From: Patagioenas fasciata
Taxonomy: Eukaryota; Chordata; Aves; Columbiformes; Columbidae
Length of the DNA: 64,000 nt
NCBI RefSeq assembly: GCF_037038585.1
Contig: NC_092520.1
Coordinates: 1,207,001 to 1,271,000, forward strand
Direction: 5' to 3'
Shown: positions 1 to 12,479 of the stretch, piece after piece
Layout: each line of letters begins with the position of its first letter
How positions within the stretch are numbered: position 1 is the first letter of the stretch
Notes under the pieces: model-generated
The model's input: the letters and a program-made list of their open reading frames with translations, nothing else
Databases searched by the model: none
What the model was told of the DNA's origin: nothing
Position numbers and translations under genes: made by a program

Positions 1-119
1 AGAGTTGATGTGGTGGCTGCAATTGCAGATTTGACCCTGCCAGGCAGCCTCCTGTGGAGAGTGTTCCTGAGAGAAAACGGGATAGGATGGAATAGCCCAT
101 TTGAGATGGAAGTGACTTA

Positions 120-360
120 TAATGCTCATCTTGTCCCACTGTCTGACCACTTCAGAGCTGAGCACAAGCTGCAGCGTGTTGTTACGGGCGTTGTCCAAAA
201 GCCTCTCAAACAGGGACAGGCTTGGTGCATTGACTGCCTGTCCAGGCAGCCTGTTCCAGGGTTTGACCACCCCCTCAGTACAGAAATGCTTCCTCACACC
301 CAGTCTGAACCTCCCAGGCGCAGCTCTGAGCTGTTCCCAGGTGTCCTGTGTGCAGCAGAG
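120..360 (-). mobile_element. CR1 LINE 3'-end fragment in an intron of zinc-finger gene 1
   Basis: Read on the - strand this matches the end of avian CR1, including the AACAGGCTGCC region. A matching stub lies at about 8,060-8,170 in gene 2 and, in the opposite direction, at about 36,600-36,810 in gene 5. It always sits just upstream of KRAB-B, so the insertion predates duplication of the genes. Confidence 0.75.
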
Positions 361-545
361 TGGCCGAGGTGACGGGGGCGAGGCGAGAGGAGGCTGTAGG
401 GGCAGGGATGTGGGGGCTGAAGCCGCAGCCTGGCAGGGGCAGGAGAGAGGAGCGGGGTGGGGGGGATGCTGGGGCTGTGGGTGCGGGGCCGGTGCTGCTG
501 TCCCGGCAGTGCGGGAGAGGGGGCTTCTCTCTGTGCCCCGGACAG

Positions 546-2285
546 GCTGGGCCAGCGACAAACCAGAGATCATCTGCAAGATGGAGCGAGAAGAGACACC
601 ATGTGTGCCAGAGCCCCCTTGGGAACGGCAGAGGCACCAGAGCCCTGTGCCAGGTGGGTACCCAGGGTCAGGGGGGTTCAAGGTTGCACTGTCCCCTTAC
701 GCCGGGTGATCCATGCAACTGCAAGGGTGGGGGGCTGGCAGGGTGCCCTTGCTGCTCTCCATGGGGAGGTGTCCAACATGCCCATGATGTCAGTGGCAGT
801 GACCCCGTTTTCTCTTCCCCAGCAGCTGTTGGCCCTGGGACATGGAGGGAGGTCAACGGCGTCAGGAGCTTTGTCCAGAGGCAGCACCTGCTGAGTCACC
901 AGCACATTCACAGTGGGGTGAAGCCCTTCACCTGCACCGACTGTGGCAAGAGCTTCAGCACCAAGAGGTATCTCATCATCCACCAGCACATTCACACTGG
1001 GGAGAAGCCCTTCACCTGCACTGACTGTGGCAAGAGCTTCATAGTAAAGCAGGCCCTCATCATCCACGAGCGCATCCACACCGGGGAGAAGCCCTTCACC
1101 TGCACCCAGTGCGGTAAGAGCTTTAGCCGAAAGACAAGCCTGCTTAGGCACCAGAGTGTCCACACCGGGGAGAAGCCCTTCACCTGCACCGAGTGCGGTA
1201 AGAACTTTATCCGGAAGACAAGCCTGCTTAGACACCAGAGCATCCACACTGGGGAGAAGCCCTTCAACTGCACTGACTGTGACAAGAGCTTCAGGGAGAA
1301 GAAGACCCTGATCATCCACCAGCGCATCCACACCGGGGAGAAGCCCTTTACCTGCAACGACTGTGGCAAGAGCTTCAGTGTGAAGGCAACCCTCATCATC
1401 CACCAGAGCATCCACACCGGGAAGAAGCCCTTCACCTGCACTGACTGTGGCAAGAGCTTCAGGACAAAAGATACCCTCGTCTTCCACCAGCGCAGCCATA
1501 CTGGGGAGAAGCCCTTCACCTGCAATGACTGTGGCAAGAGCTTCAGCACCAAGAGGTATTTCATCATCCACCTGCGCGTCCACACCGGGGAGAAGCCATT
1601 CGCCTGCTCTGACTGTGGCAACAGCTTCAGGGCAAAGAAGAGACTCATTATACACCAGCGCATCCACACTGGGGAGAAGCCCTTCACATGCAACAACTGT
1701 GTCAAGAGCTTCCGGTCAAAGGATACCCTCGTCTTCCACCAGCGCATCCATACTGGGGAGAAGCCCTTCACCTGCACTGAGTGCGATAAGAGCTTCAGCC
1801 AGAAGAACAACCTGCTGGTTCACCAACACATTCACACTGGGGAGAAGCCCTTCACCTGCACCCAGTGCGGTAAGAGCTTCAGCCAGAAGAGCAGCCTGCT
1901 TGTGCACCAGAGCATCCACACTGGGGAGAAGCCCTTCACCTGCACTCACTGTGACAAGAGCTTCAGGGTAAAGTGGAGCCTCATCAACCACCAGCGTATC
2001 CACACTGGAGAGGAGCCCTACAAGTGTTGCAAGTGCGGCAAGACCTTCAAGCAGAAGTGGAACCTGTCGAGACACCAGTGTGTGCCCAAGGGCCCAGGGG
2101 TTGTGCTGGAGGGTGTCCAGCAGAAGAGGGAGGGTCCTTCCCCAGCAGGGGGGCCGGCAGAGGCCAAGCCCTTCCAGTGCGGTGTCTGCGAGAAGCGGTT
2201 TTGGAAGGAGAGGCTCATGCTGGCTCACCAGCGCACCCACGGCACCCCCAGCCTGCAGCCGCCTCCGCAGCCCGGCACCCCCTGA
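546..2285 (+). CDS. KRAB C2H2 zinc-finger gene 1 (5' end off the window)
   Basis: Predicted nuclear DNA-binding repressor. Visible exons are KRAB-B at 546-653 (108 bp; [14 protein letters not shown], then a CCAG/GTGGGT donor) and the finger exon at 826-2285, joined in phase 1. The KRAB-A exon must lie before position 1. After a short spacer (AVGPGTWREVNG) the exon enters a finger that has lost its cysteine half. Then come 13 canonical fingers with TGEKPF linkers, one finger whose last histidine is replaced by proline (RHQCVP), a spacer and a final finger (CGVCEKRFW) before TGA. Some fingers are near duplicates: STKRYLIIH and STKRYFIIH; RTKDTLVFH and RSKDTLVFH. The DNA target is unknown. The ORF is intact across the finger exon, so the gene looks functional apart from the unseen 5' part. 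Confidence 0.88.
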   Translation, partial: AGPATNQRSSARWSEKRHHVCQSPLGNGRGTRALCQVGTQGQGGSRLHCPLTPGDPCNCKGGGLAGCPCCSPWGGVQHAHDVSGSDPVFSSPAAVGPGTWREVNGVRSFVQRQHLLSHQHIHSGVKPFTCTDCGKSFSTKRYLIIHQHIHTGEKPFTCTDCGKSFIVKQALIIHERIHTGEKPFTCTQCGKSFSRKTSLLRHQSVHTGEKPFTCTECGKNFIRKTSLLRHQSIHTGEKPFNCTDCDKSFREKKTLIIHQRIHTGEKPFTCNDCGKSFSVKATLIIHQSIHTGKKPFTCTDCGKSFRTKDTLVFHQRSHTGEKPFTCNDCGKSFSTKRYFIIHLRVHTGEKPFACSDCGNSFRAKKRLIIHQRIHTGEKPFTCNNCVKSFRSKDTLVFHQRIHTGEKPFTCTECDKSFSQKNNLLVHQHIHTGEKPFTCTQCGKSFSQKSSLLVHQSIHTGEKPFTCTHCDKSFRVKWSLINHQRIHTGEEPYKCCKCGKTFKQKWNLSRHQCVPKGPGVVLEGVQQKREGPSPAGGPAEAKPFQCGVCEKRFWKERLMLAHQRTHGTPSLQPPPQPGTP

Positions 2286-2343
2286 ATCTGCTGCTGAGGG
2301 GCCCGTGGGGTCTGAGGGCTGCTGTGGGGTGGTTGTGGGGGGA

Positions 2344-2760
2344 TGTCCTGGTTTTGCTTAGGACAGAGTCAATGTTTTTCTGAGTAGCTGGTATAATGCT
2401 GTGTTTTGGAATGAAAATGACAAGAACGTTTCTAATACACAAATGTTTTGGTTGTTGCTGAGCAGTGAAGGACTTTTCATCTTCTGGTGCCCTGCCAGCT
2501 GGGAGGGGGCACAGCCGGGACAGCTGAAACAAAGTGGCCAAAGGGCTGTTCCTTACCATCTGATGTGATGGTCAGTGCAGAAACTGGGGGCAGTGGGCCT
2601 GGGGCACCACAGCTCAGGGGCGGGCTGGGCATCAGTCCACGTGTGGTGAGCAGTTGTGTTGTGTATCACTTGTTTTGTATATTCTTACATCATTTGCGTT
2701 CTCATTATTCTTTTCCTCTTCTGTACTATTAAACTGTCTTAATTTCAACCCACGGGAGTT
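2344..2760 (+). mobile_element. Solo ERV-type LTR directly downstream of zinc-finger gene 1
   Basis: Begins TGTCCTGGTTTT and carries an ATTAAA poly(A)-type signal near 2,728. Sister copies in the same position occur at 10,768, 19,933 and (- strand) 27,109. It starts 58 bp after the gene's stop codon, so the transcript probably ends within it. ERVL or ERVK class cannot be settled by eye. It is a fossil of moderate age. Confidence 0.75.
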
Positions 2761-3590
2761 ACTCAGATCACTGGATGAGCCCAATTTATGTTTTGTATCA
2801 GTCATTTAGCTTCAAGAAATATGTTTCAAATGGAATGAATTACTTAGAAGTATAAGACACCGTGATTTTTTGTATACTGTCTGCTTTGCATTAGTTAGTA
2901 GCTAAATTTGCTGAAATCCCTAACTGTGTGTTCTCAAGTTCTGCTCATATTCAACAACCTTGCGCCTACTTGAGGAAAGCAAAGCAGCTACAGAACATCA
3001 ACATTCACAAAAGGCTGAAAGGCTCAGAGGTCCCTGCAACACGGCAGGATGGCAAAAGGCGGAACTGATGACACTGCCAAACAGAACTCCCCGAAACGGA
3101 GCAGAACCAGAATGGGTCTCTGTCCCTGTCTGTCCCAGCTCTGCCCCAGCTCCATCCTGACTCTGTCACCAGCCGTCAGATCGCGAGTCTCCAGATACAA
3201 AGCATGATGCTGATGGCATGGAAGATCCTTATTGATCGGTCTGGATGTCCATTTTATGGGAATATAGCAGAAGAATGGCGAGGAGTTTGGCTAAATGTAA
3301 ATATGCTCAAGTCACTTGCAGCGGTCTGTAGAAAAGCACATGCATCACACCAATTGTTTTGCTGAGCTTGTATGCCTGACGAGCAGAACCTCCACAGTAG
3401 AACCTCACATAGGCCTGTGAGAACCTCTCGACAACTTATCACTATGGCTGAGATTCCTGCTTTGTTGTGAGAAAGAGCGGGAGGCTGCGCCTGCCTGGAA
3501 CCTTGAAATACAGGCGAGCTCGGCAGGCCCAGGGATCTTCTCCCAGGGCTGAACTGAGCAGCGCCTGCGTCCCCGCTTGTGTTACCTCTG
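2761..3590. other. Shared 3' flank of the zinc-finger duplication unit
   Basis: The first about 250 bases align by eye with 20,350-20,600 downstream of gene 3 (both contain CATTTAGCTT and GTAGCTAAAT.TGCTGA). This flank was therefore copied with the genes. I see no gene in 3,000-3,590. Confidence 0.5.
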
Positions 3591-3599
3591 CGGGGGAGC

Positions 3600-4190
3600 T
3601 CAGGTGCTACTTCGGAGATCCCCCGGGCGAGAGGGAACTAAAAGAAAACTTGCTCTTTGCAAGTGCATTTGTGGCCTCTGGCTCTTCCTGCGACGTGCCT
3701 GCACTTGTGCACACACCATCAGAGCTTCTTGATGGATAACGCAACGATACGTTATCAGAGGTGTGTCACAGTTCCTTTTTTGCATTTTCTCCTTCATTAG
3801 TCCAACCAAGGCTGTTATTTCTCCACACGTTGCAGGTCTGGCATCAGTCGTTAGCCCCAGGAGCTATTCTCAGGGTAATTTATGATTATTTATGTTCTTC
3901 TCCACCACATCAAGTATGTCCTTCCCCGTTGTCTTCCTGTGAATGGCCATTACATCCAAGAGCTCCCCGGTGACAGACAAGTCTGCCTTGACAGCTCTTA
4001 TACAAACGGATAGATGCGCTGTGTCTGCGTTGTCTGTGCTTTCATCAACGGCGAATGAAAAAGCCAGATCACTGCACGCCTCTGTGGCCACTGCTACATC
4101 ATTTTTGGCCACAGCTCTGGTCATCATCTTCTGCTGCGATTGCAGTCTGCCTTGCAATTCTTGCACCAGTTGTTGTTGTTGTTGTTGAAG
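3600..4190 (-). mobile_element. hAT (Charlie-like) DNA transposon, transposase fragment
   Basis: The - strand translation at 3,870-4,166 contains FSFAVDESTDNADTAHLSV and later TTGKDIL, typical of hAT transposases of the Charlie/ZBED group and of the domesticated GTF2IRD2 C-terminus. The next - strand frame (3,600-3,809) carries [13 protein letters not shown], the following block of the same family. The two blocks are in different frames with an in-frame stop between them, and neither end of the protein is present, so this copy is dead. Terminal inverted repeats were not located. A (TTG)n run at about 4,170-4,190 lies at its upstream edge. Confidence 0.7.
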
Positions 4191-4199
4191 GCTAAATTT

Positions 4200-5420
4200 A
4201 GCATATTTAGTTCCATGTTAGGTCTCCAAAAGCTGATGTGCATTGGACTCCTTTATCACCAACCCTGTCTCATAACACTAAAGACATGGTGTTTTTTCCC
4301 CTTGAAACACAAACACACATTTGCTTTCCCATCTATCATTAACCTGCCTTCCTTCGGCATCAATTTTTCTGTTACTGGACATTTTGGGGTTCAGATTGTT
4401 CTACCAAAGACGGTATGGTGCACCACCAAAGCAAAAGACCAAGATGCCCTTTAGGACCAGGATAAATAATATTCAGGTACTTCACACAGGTACTTTTACA
4501 GGTACTTTTAAACATAAGGTGTAATTGCAAAAGTTTATCTGTCTAATTTATTTAAAAATTAGATGTTTGCCCAGTTGAGAGAAAGGCTTTCCTGCTACTG
4601 CCCACCCACTCCCCCTGCATAACTGTCTGTCTTTTCTTTCAGTGCCCCAAGGCAGTTACTCGTGTCCCCCATCAGTCTCACCTCTTATTCTTCTTACACT
4701 CTCCTGTAGCTGCAGGCACAGCTCCCGCCGTTCTGCTCCTGCAGCACAAAGCGTGTCACACGCTGCCCAGGACACGCTGCTCGCGTTGGCAGGAGCCTGG
4801 GGACGAGGAGCTCGGCACTGCCGCCGGGTGGAAAAAAGTGCCAGGCCGGATTGTCCTGGTTTGGTAAAAAAAAAGGCCAGTTTCTCTTTCAGTGAATTCT
4901 CCTTTCAGCTCAGTTCTTCTAAGTAACTGCAGTTTTATTACATAGACTGCATGTTTTTTCAGGCACGGTTTGCTCCGGAGCCGATAACGGTAGCAATGGT
5001 ATGCAGAAGAGATCCAGGTTTAGAGTGATTGCTATGGCAGGCAAGGTTACTGGTGAATTTTGCATGTCCCATAAGTGAGAGTATTTGCAAGGAGGGGCAG
5101 ACAGAACAGGTGACCAACACTGATCAACTAAGTATTCCATCCCATACACATCATACACCGTATAAAGTCGGAGATCACGAGGGTCTCGATCTCTTCGACC
5201 ATGGCCGGAATCTGAAGAGGACCCTGCCTGTCGTACGTGCGATCCAAGGCCCGGATCCAGACGCTGCATCCCTGAATCCAGTTCCGGTTTGCTGTGGAGT
5301 CCAGCCCAGGACATCCGGGTGCTGCCCTGCAGCTGCTGGAGCAACGCCAGCTCCGCTGGGCAACGCTGCCCTACCCGGGAATTCAAAGATTGGGTTTGTA
5401 TATTTTGTGTGACCCCTTGG
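4200..5420. other. Intergenic stretch with no recognised gene
   Basis: No ORF here resembles a known family. GC content rises after about 4,700. Repeat content is probable but not identified. Confidence 0.4.
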
Positions 5421-5424
5421 GGGA

Positions 5425-5960
5425 TCTGTCACAGAGCCACCCCGAGGTTTGTTTAAGGGACAAGAGGGTCCAAAAGAACTTTTATTAAACCGGTGAGAAA
5501 CAGGGTTTTAGCGCTCCAAAAGTGACTTAAATACAGGTTCGGATATCAGTTGAGGAAAATTATTAAGGGGCAGCAACTAATACAACAAGAGGTCCACAGT
5601 GTCCGTACACATGGCTTCACCAAAAACAGTACCAGAGCCGCCCCTGAGTCCGGGAAGAGTACACACTTGCCTGAACACGGTGTGGGATTATTTTAAAGGG
5701 ATACACGTACCTGTATTGAGTAGAGGAAGTGTACACTCGCGATTCTGCAAGGGTAAATGTATAGTACACTCGCAATCCTGCAAGGAGAAATACACGTGCA
5801 AATGTGCACGGAATATTACACGTGCTTATGCGGAAGCACAGGAGGAAAATACACTCACCATTTTGCGAGGATGAATTTATACACGTGCTCGTATTGAGCA
5901 CGGAAAGTACACGTGCAAATGTGCATGGAAAGTATAAATACACGTGCAAATGTGCACGGA
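5425..5960 (-). mobile_element. LTR-like repeat (probable - orientation) with internal CACGTG repeats
   Basis: Starts near TGTCACAGAGCC, with TTTATTAAA (a reversed poly(A)-type signal) near 5,480. From about 5,700 to 5,960 it holds tandem pieces built on CACGTGCAAATGTGCACG. It ends immediately before the CpG-rich promoter of gene 2. The LTR assignment is tentative. Confidence 0.4.
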
Positions 5961-5974
5961 ACTCGCGTGTCCCG

Positions 5975-6930
5975 CCGTGTCTCGGTGCCCCCGAGCCCAG
6001 GACTCCATTTCCAGGGCACCCGTGTGGCCAGGGCTGGCGGGCAGGGCCAGGAGCCGCAAGGACACAGCGGTGCTGCCGGTGCCCGCCCCCCCGAGCCGAG
6101 CGGGGCGGAGCGGCAGGACTACACCTCCCGTGCTGCACCGGCGGCGGGCGGCCCTCCCGGCGGCGCCTTTGTCCGTGCCGGGCTGGCAGCGTGGCCCCGG
6201 CGCAGGTAGGGGAAGGTCTGGGAACTCGGGAGCTTCCAAAACTCCTCTTTTTGAGGCTCTTTTTTGCCTTTACCCCGAGGAGGACGGTTCGGTGGAAGAA
6301 GCTCTTCGGTCGATCCTTTTCCCAGTAGCTGCGAAGGCTCGGGGTGCAGGGCTGGCGGCGCGGCTCCGACGCAGGTAGGGGCGGCGGGCCCGCGGCACGG
6401 GGATGGGCGCTGCTGGCCCGCGGGGTCCCGGCGCTCCCCGGCCGCGGGCATCCCCCGCCGGGCGGCCCCGGGAGGGGACCCCGGCCCCGACGGCCTCTCC
6501 CGTGCTCTCCCCTCCGCCGGCCGCCCCCCAGCCCTGCCGGACCCCCCCGGACTCCCCTTAGGGCCCGGCTCCCCCCGGCGCTCCGGCCTTTCCCCGGCTC
6601 GCCCCGTGGCCCCCGTGCAACGCGGACACGCTGCTCCGTGTCCCAGCCGCCCGGGCCCCCTGGATCCGGCCCTGGCGGCCCCGGCGCTGGGAAGGGCTGG
6701 GCTGGGGCCGGGCCGGGTGCTCAGACCCCCGGGACACCCCCGCGCATCTTCCTGCTGCCCTTGTGGGGCACCGGAGGAAGATTTGGGTACTCGGGAGCTT
6801 CCAAAACCCCCTATTTCTCGTGGCTCTTTTTTGCCTTTACCGCAAGATGGCGGGGTCAGTGGGCGTAGCTCTTTGGGTCGGTCTTTTTCCCAGTAGCTGC
6901 GAAGGCTCGGGGTGCAGGAAAGGCAGCTGT
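5975..6930 (+). promoter_or_regulatory. CpG-rich promoter and first exon of zinc-finger gene 2
   Basis: Very GC- and CpG-rich, with a GAGCGGGGCGGAGCGG box and a first-exon donor GCGCAG/GTAGGG at 6,205. A second copy of the same donor lies at 6,374. The motif block recurs at genes 3 (16,285-16,690) and 5 (38,160-38,760, reversed). About 130 bp around 6,230-6,350 is repeated at 6,785-6,915. The second copy has AAGATGGCGG (YY1-like) at 6,844-6,853. Confidence 0.7.
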
Positions 6931-6986
6931 GGGCAGGTGAGTGAACTTGTGCCCCTGATTTCTTCATGAAAATGTTGTGCTTGCAG

Positions 6987-7148
6987 GGACCATCTGTCCT
7001 CACTGCTCCTGTGCAGCTGGTGACGGGACAGGCACCTCGTGTGGAATCCGGAGCATCCCGCCTCCCTCTTCCCGGATCAAAACCTGCAGGGGCCTCCATC
7101 TCCCCGCCGAGAGCAGCGACGCGCCGGGCTCCAGGCTGCTGCGGCAAG
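6987..7148 (+). other. 5' untranslated exon of zinc-finger gene 2
   Basis: Bounded by TTGCAG/GGACC and GGCAAG/GTGGGG. It is 162 bp, the same length as its counterpart at gene 5 (37,847-38,008), and is also present at gene 3. Conservation of length and splice sites in paralogues supports it. A weaker alternative acceptor (GTGCAG) lies at 7,016. Confidence 0.6.
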
Positions 7149-7584
7149 GTGGGGGTCAGGCACGGCCCCGGCTCTGGGGACACCATGGGCTGCAATTGCC
7201 GTGGTTGGTTCTGTGGTGCAGCTACAGCAAAACACCCGTGGGACCCGCTGGGTTGGGAGTCCGGTTGGTACAGGAGGTGTGGGAGAGAAGTGGTTTGAGA
7301 CCCGGTGCGGTGCAGGGTGCTCCCGTTCCTGCCCGCTGAGCCGCACCACGGGCAGGGGCAGGCAGGAGCGTGCCTGCTGCCAGGCCTCGGGCCAGGCCTG
7401 TGTCACGGTGCTGTGCCCGGTCCTGGTGGGTGATCTGGCTTGTGGCATGGGTGAGGGACAGGGCACAGTCCCCACCTCTCTGGAGTGGGTCCCTAATCTG
7501 GCACGAGCAGGGGAAACCTGCCTGTAAGCCTGCCAGCCCTGCCCCTCTCCTGGCACAGCTGGTGGGGTGTCCCCAACCCACTGA

Positions 7585-10385
<2,801 letters not shown>

Positions 10386-10720
10386 AGCAAGACCTTCAGT
10401 GGCAAGGAGACCCCCATCATCCACAAGCGCATCCACACTGGAGAGACACCCTACTTTCATGGCAAGTGTAGCAAGACTCGCAGCTGTGAGCAGCACCTGC
10501 AGAGCCAGCAGTGGGTGCACTGGAGCCTCCTGGGGGTGCTGATGGGTGGATGGCAGGAGAGAGGGGTCCTTCCCCATTGAGGGTGGGCCGGCAGAGGCCA
10601 AGCCCTTCCAGTGCGGTGTCTGCGAGAAGCGGTTTTGGAAGGAGAGGCTCATGCTGGCTCACCAGCGCACCCACGGCACCCCCAGCCTGCAGCCGCCTCC
10701 GCAGCCCAGCACCCCCTGAA
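10386..10720 (+). pseudogene. Decayed finger tail of zinc-finger gene 2
   Basis: Downstream of the TGA the frame still reads remnants of fingers (IIHKRIHTGETPY, then a finger with altered cysteines). The terminal finger CGVCEKRFWKERLMLAHQ, present in gene 1, follows in another frame at about 10,597-10,720. The last two or three fingers and the C-terminal tail are therefore lost from the protein. Confidence 0.7.
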
Positions 10721-10767
10721 TCTGCTGCTGAGGGGCCTGTGGGGCGCTGGGGGCTGCTGTGGGGGGA

Positions 10768-11175
10768 TGTCCTGGTTTTATTTGGGACAGAGTTAATATT
10801 CTTTTGAGTAGCTGGTTTAGTGCTGTGTTTTGGAATGAAAGTTATAAGAATGTTCCTAATACTTGGATGTTTTGTTTGATGCTGAGCAGTCCAGGACTTT
10901 TCATCTTCTGGTGCCCTGGCAGCTGGGAGGGGGCACAGCTGGGACAGCTGCCCTAAAGTGGCCAAAAGGCCTGTTCCATATGATACCACACTCAGTATAG
11001 AAACTGAGGGGAGTTTGCTGGGGGCACCACAGCTTCGGAACAGTCTGGGCATCGGTCAGCGGGTGGTGAGCAATTGTGTTGTGTTTTGCTTGTTTTGTAT
11101 ATTCTTACATCATTGTCATTATCTCTTTCCTTTTCTATCCTATTATTAGTCTTTAGCTCAACTTACAAGTTTTAC
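10768..11175 (+). mobile_element. Solo ERV-type LTR downstream of zinc-finger gene 2
   Basis: Same family and position as the copy at 2,344 (TGTCCTGGTTTTATTTGGGA start). Fossil, duplicated with the gene. Confidence 0.72.
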
Positions 11176-12479
11176 ACATCATTAGAGGAACCCAATTTAA
11201 ATTTTATGTTAATCATTTAGCTTAAATAAGTACATTTTTAATAGCATGAGTTACTTAGAATTAACTTATATTTCTGTTTCTTTAAGTGATCTGAACACCA
11301 CTCTGTGACCAGCAGGACCCTAAATCACTGCTCTGTGACAAAGTGGCGTAGTTGGCAGGATGGCAGGGGCGGGTGACATCGCTGGTTGCAGAGGCACGGG
11401 CTGAATCCAAGAGCCAGATACTCAGAAAAATGGGCTTGTGATAATTGGCTTGATTGGAAAGCTGGGACCTCTCCAGCATATTTGTAGTGAGGTTTCCTAC
11501 AAGGGGATATTAGCCAGAGTGCTGAAGAAAAGAGAACTGGTTTGCGGCCGAAACCATGATCTCTAGCAGGAGGTCAAGGCAACCTGGGATAAGCCAGACC
11601 TTGACTGCTCCCCGATGTTGAAGTTACTAAAGGATTGTAAAGCTTGCCCAACCCCAAAAGTATTCAGCTGGGCCTCAGGACGTTGGTTGTCCCCAGCCAT
11701 TGTAGCAGAACGTATAAGAGACTTGGCAAAAGAAAACACATTTAAGCTCAGAAAGGGGAAGGGGGTGGTTTATGGTGTTTTGGGAGCTGCATTAATAGCT
11801 GCCCAGAAAGACAAACTGAGCAGCAGGAAAGTAAATCTCTGCAAGAGTTGATTATTTCACTGCAGACAGAATTGGAAGCAGAATGGTTGAAGCAGTGACA
11901 AGCTGAGAAATCGTTAGCTGATGAGAGCCAAATCCCAGAAAGTTTGCAGGGCAGCCTGTGCGATGCTTTTGCAAAGGAAGAGGATGAAAGGCAGCCGGGA
12001 AAGGAAAACAGCCCCACAACCCCTAGAGAGGAATTTACCAGCCCTCCTGAAGAGAAGCTACCAAATTAATGGGTACTGTCATTAAGTTGCAAAGGATGTA
12101 GCCATCGTTAATCAATAGGCATGATGAAAGCTTTCTAACTACCTGCCAAACAAAGGGATATTTTTCAAGTCTTAGGTTCTCTTGCATGACAAGCTAGAGA
12201 CAGGAGATTAAGTAATACATTGTTTAGAAGCAGAGTGTTTAGTTTATATTTAACTAATAATTATTAGATGTATTGTAAGTAAGAAAGTAAACAAGTATTA
12301 CTAACATCATCAATTATCTCTTAGTATAGATGTATGTCAAAATTTTCAAAAATTGCAATGCATATGTAATAATGATGTGAATATAAGCAATGCAAGAGCA
12401 TCGAGGCACTGGAGCAATTATGGAGGCTGATCCCCAGTGTTGATAAAATAAAGAATATCACTTAACAGTATGATTGACT

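Noticed and set aside
678-1810. Antisense open frames of 270-330 codons opposite the finger exons
   Set aside because: The same antisense frames appear opposite every finger array because of the codon pattern of the repeated fingers. They are shadows.
6119-7195. A 358-codon - strand open frame over the gene 2 promoter
   Set aside because: It follows CpG-rich, stop-poor sequence. Its parts match non-coding first exons and introns of the zinc-finger genes, with paralogous copies breaking the frame.
11615-11851. A small host gene at 11.6-11.9 kb
   Set aside because: It lies in the gag-like part of the ERV composite and fits a retroviral origin better than a cellular gene.
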